Source of the DNA: Cyclina sinensis | Lineage: Eukaryota; Mollusca; Bivalvia; Venerida; Veneridae | Assembly (NCBI GenBank): GCA_012932295.1 | Contig: JAAONU010000001.1 | Location: forward strand, 50,627,134 to 50,691,133 | Direction: 5' to 3' | DNA length: 64,000 bases | Shown here: piece by piece, positions 36,411 through 48,607 of the stretch | Position numbering within the stretch: position 1 is the first letter of the stretch | Layout: each line of letters starts with the position of its first letter | Translations under genes and position numbers: made by a program | The notes under the pieces: generated by a model | Seen by the model: only the letters and a program-made list of their open reading frames with translations | Databases searched by the model: none | What the model was told of the DNA's origin: nothing

Positions 36411-38739
36411 CAAATTTCATCGATTAACAGAACTGGGTTATTTATTTCATAACCTAAGACTTGTCTTTTCAAAATTATACGTGTCAGGCTAATAAATAAT
36501 TTGCATACAATGTTCATTCCAAATACTGTATAAACAGTAACAGATCTAACAGTAACATACTGCATTGATTCTCACACTGTCCTACATCTCTCCAAACTTC
36601 AAACAGGAGACATGTTAGACATAGCCATCCCCTGCCAAAGCTATGTTGTCATTGGAAATGTGGCATAGTGGGAAGTTGTTAAGTGTGGTTCTTGGGGGTA
36701 TTAGATAAAAGGGGCTCAATTTCTGAGTGCAGAAGGGCAGAACTATGGTTCCTGTAAACTGCATACATGCTCAATATACCCTGTCATAGGGTTAAAGGGA
36801 TACATAGGCAAATGAATGCCAAAAAAGTAAAACTGATATTATCACGTTCAATATGATGAACTTCAAATTCCCAGTATGTTTGTCCATATAAATAAATTGA
36901 AATGTGGGCCTGAACGTAAATATTTGAATGTTCTTTAACTGAAAGTAAAACAAGAATGGTTATTTTAAATAGATCACGTGACAAAAACAGCCAATCATTG
37001 TTTCTCTTGGGTTGCTTTTTGCTGTAGATCACATGACAGGTACTTCAACCGTCCAATCATTCACTGCAAAATTTAGTGTGAAATCTAAATTTTCTATTTA
37101 GACCCACTTGGGTCAAGTTAGGAAACCACCTAGTTTTTCAGTTAAATAGAGGAAATCTTTGTTACTGGGACTTATCATTGTATTTATTTCGAGCACATTT
37201 ATAGTATACTGATTGAAAAAATGTGAAATAAAACATAATTGCCTGTATATCCCTTTAAATATCAACTCAATTGCTTGAGTAAATTTTGAGATGTGTTAGG
37301 TATGTTCTTTACAAGATTATATATATATACATGATAAAAAAAATGAGTTAAAACAGGGTTATGGCTCTTAGACAATGCACTTGCCTTTGAGGTCCTCTAT
37401 CTTTGTATGCGTTATCAATAAATTCCCTTCACTACTTACAGATCTTATCTCAAGACAAGCAAAATATATAGAAAGGAAGATAACTCAAGATTGGGACAAA
37501 GAAGAATTGTGGTCTTTGTACAATGCACTTTTTGTCGATGCCATCTATCATTTAATGACGATTAAATATATCAATGTGTAAAAATTTAACAAAATCTCTT
37601 TTATAGTTTTTCGGTTATAAAAAAAAGGCAAATACATGTAGTATAGAACAGGTTGAGACAGAGTTATGGTTCCTGTAAACTGTACATCCAGTCCATGTAC
37701 ACTGTCACTGTGTAAAATATCAAGTCCCTAGAGAAGTTTTTGATTTGGATTTATGACATTTTATTGAAATATTGCCGATGACATGAGAAAAGGGACACTT
37801 GGACACAATTTTTTAGAATTGACCTTTTTACTTATTTTGAACAAAAATATCCCAGGATTACTGTCTGAAGGTTTCAGCTTCCAGCTTAGAACACATACGA
37901 TATTCTATCATGTTAAAGAGAAGTATGACATGCAAAACTAATATTCCTTGAAATAACGTCACATACCAAATCTGACCTCAGATTCTATTCAAGTTCCAGC
38001 TGGCAGTAAATCAATATGACAGATTTTATATATTTAAATTTAAGTATTTTGATTTAAAATTCTATGTTTTTCAATGCATCTCACCTTTTTATAAATCTAT
38101 AAACATTACTATTCAACGTTGCATTTTATTCAGGTAATATTAATTTTGCATATATCAAAATTGTCTCCAAAAATGTGGCCCTGGTAATGGCAATCAAGAA
38201 ATTTTATATAAGATCTGCATTTTTATGAAGGACAATATTCAGGCTATAGATATTTTACTTCAACTTTGCTTTTGAAGAGAATGAGAAAGCTGTTGTTACC
38301 ACATCCCTTCCACCTACTGGCTGAGATGAAAACATAACTGACTACATTAATGTGTCAGACATTGTAGAAGATAAGTAAAAGCCTTCTAGAATAAAAAAGG
38401 AAATTCCATTTGTCTTTCTCTTGGGGTACACAGACAGTGGAACATACTTCCATCTTAACTAGTAGAAAGGGGAACATTCCTCTTTCTTAGGTCGAAGATT
38501 GAGGAACATTCCGTATCTCAACTGTAAAATTCATCCAGTATTAATTTTGTTTACTTACAAAACAAATATATCAAGCAAAAATCCTGAGTCTATAAATTCC
38601 ATTAAATAATATCTAAGTGCATTTCATCACTTGAAACTGACTATATGATTTACATATTACAGCAAGGGGGTCAACCTCTAGTTTACTGAAACAGTATAAT
38701 CCAAAATATAACATAATTTTATCTTTTGATAAGATTTAC
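36411..38739. other. Intron sequence with scattered repeat remnants
   Basis: Fragments with 'ctatggttcctgtaaactgcat' at 36,743 and 37,665, 'atggctcttagacaatgcac' at 37,362 and 'gtggtctttgtacaatgcac' at 37,510 look like single worn units of the 'gttatggttcttg...tgcac' arrays (compare 41.4 and 44.6 kb). A TA-rich run lies at 37,319-37,329. No gene seen. Confidence 0.45.
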
Positions 38740-38912
38740 CTTTTTGGCCTTTTTAAGTAACGATTCTTTCTGCCAACCCCTTAAATGTTGGAGACCCCCT
38801 ATAATAGAAAGGCAGTCAAGAAAATCTTTTTCTGACATTATATCAATCTCTTCTTCAGAAGCCGTTACAAACAATATAGGCAGAGGGCGAATCAGGCGGC
38901 AAGTCCAGGTAA
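38740..38912 (-). CDS. Mesothelin-like exon 8
   Basis: 173 bp, acceptor gtttttcag, donor AAAAAG/GTAAAT. It completes a phenylalanine codon from exon 7 and leaves in phase 0. Residues 323-380: FTWTCRLIRPLPILF, a strongly acidic stretch (A-S-E-E-E-I-D-I-M), then F-L-D-C-L-S-I-I-G-G-L and a basic end (L-L-K-K-A-K-K). In furin-processed form this would be the start of the mature C-terminal fragment. C327 and C356 may pair. Confidence 0.88.
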
Positions 38913-39561
38913 CTGAAAAACAAAACAAAATCTCCTAATTTGCATTTCAACACCTTTGAACACATGTCAGGAAAGAAAAAGTAACAACAATTTACCACGT
39001 AAAAAAACTTGCAACTTTCTCATGCACCAACTTAAGATTACATATATATCAAAATTAAACCAACATTTACATTAAAAACAGTTTAACTTCTTGAAAAGTT
39101 TAAAAAGAAATGGTAGCTTGGAAACTCCAAAGATATGAAGCTCTGACAGACTCCTTTCTTTCAAGATTCCAAGGACAAATACATGCCCCACAAGCTGTCA
39201 CATTGCATGTTCATGTGTTTTAGGGTTTCATGTGATGCACATTAATCACACATATTATAAACATTTTTGCATTAAGTACTTCAAATCCAAAGTACAGCAT
39301 GCAATTGACTTACTGTGTCTCACAGTAATGAATGTGGATTTGAAAAAAAAACATAGTTTAATAAAAGGAAAACAAAAACAACTTCCTAGAAAGCTCTGAT
39401 ATTTTCCACAAGCAAAGATAATGTGCATTATTCTAGAATATTTTTCGTTTGTGTAGTCATCAAATTCATGTCATTTTTTGCAAAGACAATAAAGACAGAC
39501 AATCGCTACAAGCTACAATATTGAGTGCCTGTCCCTTTATCAGGTAGTAAAATAAACTTAC
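38913..39561. other. Intron 7, no recognised element
   Basis: AT-rich, unique-looking sequence between two close exons; the least repeat-invaded long intron here. Confidence 0.5.
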
Positions 39562-39781
39562 AGAGTTCACCTGCTCTTCTCCTTCTTCTTGTACCAGCAC
39601 TTTTTGCTTCAAATACAACAGCTTCCTTGACAGTCAGTATCAGATTGAAGTTTTGTTCCTTCAGGTGTGCTAGATCAGTTTCATTGAGCCATTTTTCACA
39701 ACATTCTTTTAATTTAATACTTTCTTCTGAGGTTGGTGCCAACTCGTCTATCAGAGTAGTTTGCATTTCAGCAATTACATT
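39562..39781 (-). CDS. Mesothelin-like exon 7, with furin-type site
   Basis: 220 bp, acceptor actgtcttgcag, donor CTCT/GTAAGT, phase 0 in and phase 1 out. Residues 250-322: NVIAEMQTTLIDELAPTSEE, a Cys-Cys pair, sequon NET (N282), then SAGTRRRRRAGEL. The five arginines (314-318) satisfy R-x-[K/R]-R for furin-like proprotein convertases; cleavage after R318 would leave about 320 residues to the C-terminus. Human mesothelin precursor is cut by furin at a basic site and yields a mature form of roughly 300 residues. The functional parallel is inference. Confidence 0.9.
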
Positions 39782-40289
39782 CTGCAAGACAGTAATGTAA
39801 TATAAAAATCAACTACAGTATTTTTCCATGCCCATAGTATTTATCGTTCATACATGGAAACATTAAATGAAATTGTAAGAAACAAGTTACAAATAATTAC
39901 AAGTAAGACTATTGCAAAGCAATAAAAGCACCCAAATGGAAAGGGCATTGTCACACTAAATAGAACCAAAATTCAAAAACTGATACTAAGTTACCTAGTA
40001 TCAACAGTTTGTTTTAATGATAAATGAAGGTATGTTTTATACAAAAAATAATCCAAAGATCACTTGCCTATTTAGTTCGGGTAATGTTATAAATAAAATA
40101 TTCAAACGTAATACAAATAGATATCTTAATTTTTCAATACAAAGAACAGCCTTATAAATGCACCTTGCTATGTGACCTATAAGGTTTGACTGAAGTTGTA
40201 TAGGTTCTGTAAGTTCAAAAGTAATTGGAAGAAAAAGATTCAAGAGAATAAACAATTTGCTATATTTTCTAAGTAAAAAGGGACACAAT

Positions 40290-41345
40290 TTTGTCAATAT
40301 AAGAGAAAGAGTTATGGAACATATTGTGTAAACTAATAATAATACCAATAAAGTTTGTATAAAGTCTCAATCAAATGCATCAATAGGTTCCAGAAATATT
40401 CAAGGAAATGTAGAGTTATGGAAAATTTTCAATGTGAAGAAGGGAGATAACTTTGTGAAATAAAAAGTCAGATGTATGGGATATAACATTTGAACGTTGT
40501 TTTGAGTATCAAAACATGTAAACAAGTTTAAAATGGTTATCCATAGGGCTTTAAATGTATATCACCACTATTGAAAATTTCAAGTTGCAATAGCAACCAA
40601 TTTCTTCAACACAGGAAAAATAATTTGCATAATCTCCATTATGCCATCTATCCATGTTAAAAGTTTCATGACAACATTTCAAGTACTTTTCGAATTATCA
40701 AAGGATCCAGTTTTTGCAGACTAAATCAGACAGACAGACAGACAGATGCAACCTATTGTGTAAACTAATACTTTACTTCTAGAAACTTTCGTGGATACAA
40801 TATTTCACATTTTTTAGAATGTGGGCATTTTCATGCAGATAAAACACTGCATTCATAATGACCATGAATTCCACAAATATTTAATCGTTTAGATATAAAA
40901 GTACATTTTACAAGTCAAGCTTTACTGCACCAAGCCACTCCATACCATGTTTTCTGAACACTTGTTACTAATTTCTTTACATTTTTCTTATTCTAAATAA
41001 ACCTTCATTTAGAGAACTCATCTTAAACAAACAGCGTTGATTTGGATAACTGTGCATCTCATGACTGACCTTAAAATCGAAAAATCCTTATTTCTATAGG
41101 GTTTCAAAAGTATATTGTCATTTTTGCAATATTTCAAGTCTATTTGTTGCCATAGCAACCAAATTTATCAACACAGGAACAAAATAAAATAAAATATTGC
41201 CATCTACATGTATACATGTTTTAAGGTTCAAGGAAAATATTCCAAGTACTTTTTGAATTATCACAGGATATACTTTTTGCAGATGGATGGACTGATGGAA
41301 GGACAGACAGAAAGATGAAGGGTAAACCTATAGTCCTAATAAGTA
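40290..41345 (+). repeat. Degenerate array, two blocks
   Basis: Blocks at 40,310-40,750 and 41,090-41,335 share 'tgccatagcaaccaa...ttcaacacaggaa', 'ccatctatccatgtt' and 'caagtactttt(c/t)gaattatca(a/c)aggat'. They end respectively in (gaca)n at 40,727-40,745 and 'gatggatggactgatgg' at 41,282. Worn members of the tandem-array class. Confidence 0.6.
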
Positions 41346-41439
41346 ATGAACAAGAAATCGGTGGAACTGATGGATGCTCCCCAAATAAATGCCAATTCCA
41401 AAAGGGCTATTGTTTAATATGTATTTTTTTTAAAGTATG

Positions 41440-42162
41440 AAAAATAACAAAGGGCAATAACTCCTAAATTATGCAAAATAGAGTTACAGTTCTTGCACAC
41501 TGCACTTCTCCTCATAGAGATCTATCTACCAATAAAGTTTCATGTTAATATCTCTTATACTTTGTGAGATATGCCCCGGACAAAAAATAAGTATGAGAAA
41601 TTTCAAAAGACATAACTCAAAAATTAATAAAGCAAGAGTTATGGTTCTTGTGCACTGCACTGCTCATCGATGAGATCTATCTACGTATTAAGTTTCAAGT
41701 TGATAACTCTTATACTTTGTGAGATATGCCCCAGACAAAAAATAAGTATGAGAAATTTCAAAGGGCAATAACTAAAAAATTAATAAAGCAAGAGTTATGG
41801 TTCTTGTGCACTGCACTGCTTATCAATGAGATCTATCTACTTATTAAGTTTCAAGTTGATAACTCTTATACTTTGTGAGATATGCCCCGGACAAAAAATA
41901 AGTATGAGAAATTTCAAAAGAAAATAACTAAAAAATTAATAAAGCAAGAGTTATGGTTCTTGTGTACTGTACTGCTCATCAATGAGATCTAACTACCTAT
42001 GAAGTTTGGTCTTGATATCTCTCATAGTTTTTGTGTTATGCTCCCGGACAAAATTATGACTGGAAGGACGAACGGACTGGACGGACAGACCGACAGACGG
42101 ACGGATGGGACAGATGGACAGGACAAAGCGGCAACTATATGCTCGCCCTTCGGGAGCATAAA
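41440..42162 (+). repeat. 156-bp tandem array, four units, with stem-loop end
   Basis: 'tgcactgctc' recurs at 41,656, 41,812 and 41,968 (as tgtactgctc), spacing exactly 156. Each unit has 'gttatggttcttgtgcactg', 'agtttcaagttgataactct' and 'gagatatgccccggacaaaa'. It ends with 'aaggacgaacggactggacg' and a stem-loop tatgctcgccc-ttc-gggagcata at 42,138-42,160. Confidence 0.85.
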
Positions 42163-42244
42163 AATATACCAATTCAGTCATTTCTAACATTCAGCTGAAA
42201 ATGTGCACTGTAACTAGATTCCCACTTGGCATACTAAACTAATG

Positions 42245-43229
42245 CAGTGGAACTTTCGAAAACCGGAACTTCTGAAAACTGAACTATTTTCTTGGTCCCG
42301 AAATTTCTCCATCTGTTTTCTATGTAAAGCCTACTTCTGAAATCCTGAACTTCCAAATTCTGAATTCCATATGATTTTCCATAAAATTTAGTTTATATCA
42401 ATGCAATTTTACTCCAAAATACCGGAAAAATAAAAAAAGTACAAAAAGACAGACCTAAAATGGCAAACCCTGCAGCAAAAATTTCACGTCTGTATGTATT
42501 GTTTACCAATTAGCAGTGATCATTTATTTTGACATGCGTTAGAATAAAAGTTGTCAATTTATGATTGAGATGCAGCCGAATATAACAATAATTAGATAGC
42601 GGTAAATATTTAAAGGGATGATTAGTGGATTAATAATCGGTGTTTGCTACAAGCATCTTTAAGTAATTAAACTGTAACTGTGGTAGTCTAAAAAAGCATA
42701 ATTAATTAGCCAACATCGGCCAATGTGTTGGTTATTGTAATTGACGATTTTTTTCAAACATTTAAAATTTCAAAGGCAGTTGGTGAAAACAGCAAAACTG
42801 AGCAAACAAAAAGGTCTTTAATTATGGCATTTTATAACAGTTTCAACATTTTGCATTGTCAAAATATCCGAGACACCGCCTAAACGTCGTAGAACCAAAG
42901 TGATCCTAGAAGACAAAATTAAGCTTATTTGTGAATCTGAAATGGTTACAAAATCAAATTTGAAGGTTTGTTAATTATTATTAAAAGTTTACTGAGGTGC
43001 ATTTGAGTAAAATTATCAGCAGGGAAAAAGCGCACATAATTCTCTATCATTTTGTTCCATTTGAAATGAACTGACTACGGTCTTCCTGTTTTTTGTTGTT
43101 TTTTGTTAGTTTTGTTTTCTATTTGTTTTTTTCTTTTGTTATTTTTTTTTAATTTTGCTTTTTTGGAGGGGGTATTTTTTTTTTGTTCCAGGCCGGTCCC
43201 ATGGGTGTTCAGTTTTCAAAGTTCCACTG
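42245..43229 (+). mobile_element. Pogo/Tigger-like element with CENP-B-type HTH remnant
   Basis: Inverted ends: CAGTGGAACTTTCGAAAAC at the left, and at the right GTTTTCAAAGTTCCACTG, which is its near-perfect reverse complement. Inside, 42,879-42,971 (plus) reads PKRRRTKVILEDKIKLICE then a few more residues and a stop; this matches the start of the CENP-B N-terminal helix-turn-helix of pogo-type transposases ('K-R-x-R-x-x-L-T-L-E-x-K-I-x-L-I'). The immediate flanks are TG on both sides rather than the expected TA. A T-rich tract lies at 43,083-43,190. The transposase is truncated; the element is inactive. Confidence 0.75.
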
Positions 43230-43354
43230 TGCACTATAAATCAATTCAATTTTCGTAAAATTAACTAAGAAGTGCACATGTAGACCTTTCTTTAGAGACA
43301 AATTTACAACAGGAAAAACAACAAATAGAACAGTCATGATATTTCATATGAAAC

Positions 43355-43804
43355 TAGAGCTATCACTAAATGTGATTTATACCCTCGCAAGACTGCTTCG
43401 GAACAAAGGAAGTTACTAGTAACAGAATACTTTGTAAAAGAATTGAAATAGAGTTATGGTAGTGGGCAATTAAAGATAGTTGTGGCTCTTGTACATTCCA
43501 TTTCCTGTCATTGTGCTTGACCATTGTATGACGTTGCACTGAATTCCAACCAGTAGTTTTCAAGTTACATGTATGCTCCGGACAAGGAAAACCAATAAAG
43601 GGCAATAATTCTGCAAATAGTGAAGATGGAGTTATGATTACTAAACACTGCACTTCCTCTCATTGTATGTGACCATTGTATGAAGTTGCACTGAATTCAA
43701 ACCATTAGTTTTTAAGTTATGCTCTGGACAAGGAACAGACCGACCACATGACCGCCCATCCGGGTGACTCCTATATACCCCCAACTTTGTTTCGGGGGTA
43801 TAAT
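43355..43804 (+). repeat. Short copy of the 146-bp array with stem-loop end
   Basis: Begins 'agagctatcactaaatgtga', has two units ('cattgtatgaagttgcactg', 'gggcaataattctgcaaata') and ends with a 9-bp perfect stem tataccccc/gggggtata at 43,774-43,802. Confidence 0.8.
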
Positions 43805-44244
43805 AATGTAAAAGGTAACCAAATCAAGATAAGCTTTGAAATAACAAATTCACCTTGCACTAAATATTGGCGAATATCAACAGAAGTGTCTGCAAATGTG
43901 GGTGGGGTACGATGATGGGGGGAGGGGGAACGGGGGTAATATTTAATTTTTGCAAAGTACCTGTATTTTGAAAGAATAAATTATACACTACTTGAGTATT
44001 TTTGTACTTGTACTTAAATCAAATAAAAAAACAAGCTCTGTTTTGGTAAAAAAAGGTCCCTGGTGTAGGGTTAGATGACTAATTTGGATTTTGAAGATTG
44101 GACTGCAGTCGCATAATTTGACTTAATACTAGAAATTCTACCATCAAGATACTCTCAACAGTTTTATCTTTAAAGGGCACATGCTAACAGGATGAAATAT
44201 ATAACATTACTAAAACAAGGATTTGTACCTTATCATATCCTTAC

Positions 44245-44335
44245 CATATCCAGTTCCTTTTGCAAATCTCTAGGTAGTAGTTTTATTGCACTTCCCAGCA
44301 TGTACAGTGTCTCTGATGAATAGTCTGATCCTTTG
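44245..44335 (-). CDS. Mesothelin-like exon 6
   Basis: 91 bp, acceptor ttcaaccttttag, donor GATATG/GTAAGG. It completes a serine codon and encodes residues 220-249 (KGSDYSSETLYMLGSAIKLL then P-R-D-L-Q-K-E-L-D-M), leaving in phase 0. L-Y-x-L-G-x-x-[IL]-x-x-L-P is the short repeat phrase seen also in mesothelin ('L-G-Y-L-F-L-K-M-S-P-E'). Confidence 0.85.
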
Positions 44336-44612
44336 CTAAAAGGTTGAATGCAATTATGCCAAATATTTATGACATTATTTTCTTGACTTCACATGACTAA
44401 ATTCAAAACATGTAAAAGATATATTCAAAGCCAAGAGCTTCTGGAAATCAGTATGCAAAAGTTTAGAATCTGGGTACCATTTCCAATGGAAGCACAGCTA
44501 GAATATTTAATATTAGCATAGATTCTAAAGTAAATGATATTTAAGCAATTCACTTGAAGCTGTCACTGTCAACAAATATATCACATTCCAGAGGTTTTTT
44601 TTATAATCTAGC

Positions 44613-46230
44613 TAGAGCTATCACTAAATGTGATTAATACCCCCAAAACACCACTACAGAACAGAGGAAGCTATCAATTTAGTAACAGTGAAAAAATGAA
44701 AAAGAGTTATGGTTGTGGGCAATTAAAGATAGTTGTGGTTCTTGTACATTGCATTTCCTCTCATTGCGCTTGACCATTGTATGAAGTTACATTTAATTCA
44801 AAAAAATATTTTTCAATTTAATCTCCAGACAAAGAAAATTAACAAAGGGCAATAACTGTGCAAACAGTGAAGACATAGTTATAGCTCTTGTACATTGAAC
44901 ATCCACTTTATGTGCTTGACCATTGTATGAAGTTGCACTGAATTCCAACCATGAGTTTCCAAATTATACTCTGGAAAACGAAATCGAAGGAAGGGCAATA
45001 ACTCTGCAAAAAGTGAAGATGGAGTTATAGCTCTTATACAATGCACTTTCTCTCATTGTGCTTGATCATTGTATGAAGCTGCACTGAATTCCAACAAGTA
45101 GATTTCAAGCTATTCTCCAAATAAAGAAAACAAAGGGTAATAACTCTGCAAACAGAGAAGATGGAGTTATGATTCTTGGACACTGCACTTCCTCTCATTA
45201 TGCTTGACCATTGTATCAAGTTGCATTGAATTCCAACCAGTAGTTTTCAAGTTATCCTCCATACAAAGGAAAATCAACAAAGGGCAATAACTCTGCAAAA
45301 AGTGAACATGGAGTTATGATTCTTGGACACTGCACTTCCTCTCATTGTGCTTGACCATTGTATGAAGTTGCACTGAATTCAAACCAGTAGTTTTCAAGTT
45401 ATGCTCCAGACAAGGAAAACCAATACAGGGCAATAACTCTGAAAATAGAGAAGATGGAGTTATGATTCTTGGACACTGCACTTCCTCTCATTGTGCTTGA
45501 CCATTGTGTGAAGTTGCATTGAATTCCAACCAGTAGTTTTCAAGTTATGCTCCTGACAAGAAAAAAACAATAAAGGGCAATAACTCTAAAAATAGTGAAG
45601 AAGGAGTTATGATTCTTGGACACTGCACTTCCTCTCATTGTGATTGACCACTGTGTGAAGTTGCAATGAATTCCAACCAGTAGTTTTCAAGTTTTGCTCC
45701 ATACAAAGGAAAACCAATTAGGGCAATAACTCTGCAAATAGTGAATATGGAGTTATGATTCTTAGACATTGCACTTCCTCTCACTGTGCTTGACCATTGG
45801 ATGAACTTGCACTGAATTCAAACCAGTAGTTTTTAAGTTATGCTCCAGACAAGGAAAACCAATAAAGGGCAATAACTCTGAAAATAGTGAAGATGGAGTT
45901 ATGATTCTTGGACACTGCACTTCCTCTCATTGTGCTTGACCATTGTATGTAGTGGGATTGAATTCCAACCAATAGTTTTTAAGTTATGCTCCAGACAAGG
46001 AAAACCAATAAAGGGCAATAACTCTGAAAATAGTGAAGATGGAGTTATGATTCTTGGACACTGCACTTTCTCTCATTGTGCTTGACCATTGTGTGTAGTT
46101 GCATTGAATTCCAACCAGTAGTTTTAAAGTTATGCTCCGGACAAGGTGAGCCCCTACCGACCGCCCGACCGACCGACCAACCACCGGGTGACTCCTATAT
46201 ACCCCCCAAACTTCGTTTTGGGGGGTATAA
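44613..46230 (+). repeat. ~146-bp tandem array, about 11 units, with perfect stem-loop end
   Basis: 'tgaccattg' recurs at 44,771, 44,917, 45,063, 45,205, 45,352 and on at about 146-bp spacing. Units carry 'gagttatgattcttggacac', 'tgcacttcctctcattgtgc' and 'gggcaataactctg'. The start (agagctatcactaaatgtga) equals that of the 43.36-kb copy. The end shows gaccgaccgaccaaccacc and a perfect 13-bp stem with a 6-nt loop (46,198-46,210 with 46,217-46,229). Confidence 0.88.
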
Positions 46231-47880
46231 ATAATTCACTGTCACAACACCTGCTTTGGTTTTATTTATTTAAGGCCATCCTAGGAAAGCAATATAAGGG
46301 AATTCTGTTGCATGCTGGCTCTTTATATATTTTTCTGTACGGAAAATTGCCAGTATTATATTCCTATATGTACAATTGGAGCGGGGTTAGTGTTATCCAA
46401 TATTATGTAATTCTATGTTTTGATTGGCTGTTAGAAGATCCGATTATTGCCGAAGCATTACGTATTTTTACGATGTGCTACCTGTTGAATCAATTTGCGA
46501 AGTTGTGTTATTCCGGAAATCCTCGGAGAGAATCGCGTGACTGTCTGGTAATATTGTGTAGGAACATTGGATGTTATTGTTTAGAAATCTATTAATAGTA
46601 ACAAGTCACTGATAAGAGATACAGGTAACTTTTTGAAGGTTGGCAAAATTATTGCGGTTGATAACAATGCAAAACATAGTAATTTTGTAATTACGGTTTG
46701 AAAGTCACTTTTCATCAAACAGTAAAGTATTTTATATCATTTTAAAGGTCTGTAAACTCATATTTTACATATTCAAAACAAAATTGTCAAAACTGTTTTA
46801 TTTTTTGTTTGTAAATGGTTAAACTTAGTGCATCTAAGCTGCTAGAAAAATGCTGAAACGACAGGTATAAATTAGTTAAGTTTTCTTTTTTCAAAGCAAA
46901 AATTCCAAATCTGCTTATATTTTCAAAATATGAATTTAAAGAGCCTTCAAATGATGTAAAATGATAAATGTTTATGTTAAATGTTTTCAATTAATAGAAT
47001 TCGGCTCACAAAGAAAAAAGTTATCTAAAATTAAAAATTCTGTCTGGTTCCCGGTCGTACTTTGCTACGACAGTGACTGTGTCTCACCTGGTCTTTATGT
47101 TGAATAATAACAAAGAAATCAAAGCATGGTCATAGTTTATCATCAACATTGATATTACAAGTATATTTGTTATTCTGTTCAAGCATGTTTGTTATTCTGT
47201 TCAAGCATGTTATTCCATGAATTCATGTTATTTTGTTACTTAACAAAACAAACAAAGTTTCAGTATCATAATTATCACCATTAATACAAGAGATATATGG
47301 AAATAAAAGGTTGAACAAATATGTTGTTGTTGTTCTTCAAAAAATGTGCATTACCTTAGTTATAATATGTCTGAACAGACAGGTATTCAACTTAAAGATA
47401 TACATTAAACTACTTTTTAGGCATCTGCAAACAATATAGAGTGCTGTAATTTAAGGTTCCTTAAAAATACAGTAAAAAACCGTACACTCAGATGGACTCA
47501 AGTCCATTTGAATTTTTCTTGTTTTATATAGGAGGCCTTTTCTTGACGTACTTCTAAAGAGGGGCTGTCTACTTTAACATGTCTTCCGGTTTACTAGAAT
47601 AGCTCTAAGAAATTATTTTCTAAAAACAACAAATTCATATTCTTTAAGTGAAGATATCAACTTTAGACTTAGTTTTTTTCAATAAGCTTCATTTAAACTC
47701 AAGTGAAAACTTTGTGCATAAAATGATATTATTACAAAATTTAGTGGTGTCACAATGACAGCACTGTAAACATAATGATATATTACTGTGTAAAAAATAA
47801 ATCCATCTTTATTTTACCTCTACTTCACATCTAGTGCAAAAATGTATGTAATTTTATTTATTTTAGTTGTTTCAACAGTT
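46231..47880. other. Intron 5 sequence, 22-bp tandem duplication
   Basis: A 22-bp unit (ttgttattctgttcaagcat plus flanks) is perfectly repeated at 47,166-47,187 and 47,188-47,209. The 149-codon plus-strand open frame that runs from 46,146 begins in the repeat end and has no coding character. Confidence 0.5.
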
Positions 47881-48129
47881 TCAATATATGCAGGATTGAA
47901 ATTCAATTTTCAAAAACTGACTGGACAGGTAGGCAAGCTTCTTCTGAACCAACCTGGCTAGTTCAGTATCATATCCACCTTTAGAAACTGTTAACATACA
48001 TTCTTGATGCTTATTGGCGGCGCCGAGAACGGCGACGCCTATATTGGAATAGTGTTTCTTTTTGTACCATGCGCTGACGTAATCAATTTGGGAGATTCTT
48101 GGATCATTATCAATGTAAAAAAAATCCAA
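47881..48129 (-). CDS. Unrecognised open frame within intron 5 (gene fragment?)
   Basis: A minus-strand frame of 82 codons with protein-like composition (I-D-Y-V-S-A-W-Y, G-V-A-V-L-G-A-A-N, V-S-K-G-G-Y-D-T-E-L-A-R-L) and GC-richer than its surroundings around 48,010-48,050. No convincing acceptor or donor borders it (a weak atccaag acceptor at about 48,100 and gccag/gttggt donor are possible), and exons 5 and 6 join cleanly without it. It may be a retro-copied fragment, a cassette exon or chance. Family not recognised. Confidence 0.3.
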   Translation of the reverse strand: MDFFYIDNDPRISQIDYVSAWYKKKHYSNIGVAVLGAANKHQECMLTVSKGGYDTELARLVQKKLAYLSSQFLKIEFQSCIY

Positions 48130-48376
48130 TTATTCTGTACATCACTTAAAATATGTCACTTCATAAATCGTATTTATTAATTTTAAAGATAAATTGATCC
48201 AAATCAGGTAAGTTTGTATTTTTAATCAAAAGTTTTTGATGCAAAAATTACAGATTTAATTACTTTTCCCAAAACAAATCAAAGCGCTGCAAGTACTTGT
48301 GTATTCACTGCATTTTTCTAGCAGTGTTGCTACTTAATCTGAAATGCAAATCTTTGTTAATTCTATAGCTATATAA

Positions 48377-48607
48377 AGAAAGGTGAAGCCGAGTGGTCAA
48401 AAGGTCGGACTTGTACTCTAAGGATAGCTAGTCAAGACACGAGTTCGAACCCCGTCAGCGGCCGTGTCGGCATCGGTTATTTCCTTCAGCAAGAAACTTT
48501 ATTCTCATTACTTAGTACTGGTTGGTTCCAGGGACGGATTTGAGAATGATTCTATTAGCTAAAAGCTTTCGTCAGAATCGAAATAAAATTAATTTGTATA
48601 AACTAAC
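48377..48607 (+). mobile_element. tRNA-derived SINE
   Basis: RNA polymerase III promoter boxes are visible: A box aagccgagtgg (48,386-48,396) and B box gagttcgaacccc (48,441-48,453), 45 nt apart as in a tRNA with a long variable arm (Ser/Leu type). No matching acceptor stem follows, so it is not a working tRNA gene. The body continues 'ctggttccagggacggattt', 'agctttcgtcagaatcg', 'aaataaaattaatttgtata'. This tail resembles my memory of bivalve SINEs with a conserved central domain; family name not assigned. Confidence 0.75.

Noticed and set aside
45034..46184. Repeated frames reading VGIQCNYTQWSS...VSKNHNSIF
   Set aside because: Translation of the 146-bp tandem unit, not a gene family.
46146..46595. 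149-codon plus-strand open frame, the longest in the window
   Set aside because: It starts inside the terminal gaccgacc/stem-loop of a tandem array and continues into intron with no protein-like character.
48380..48460. tRNA gene with long variable arm
   Set aside because: A and B boxes are present but the 5' and 3' ends do not pair as an acceptor stem, and SINE-like sequence follows.
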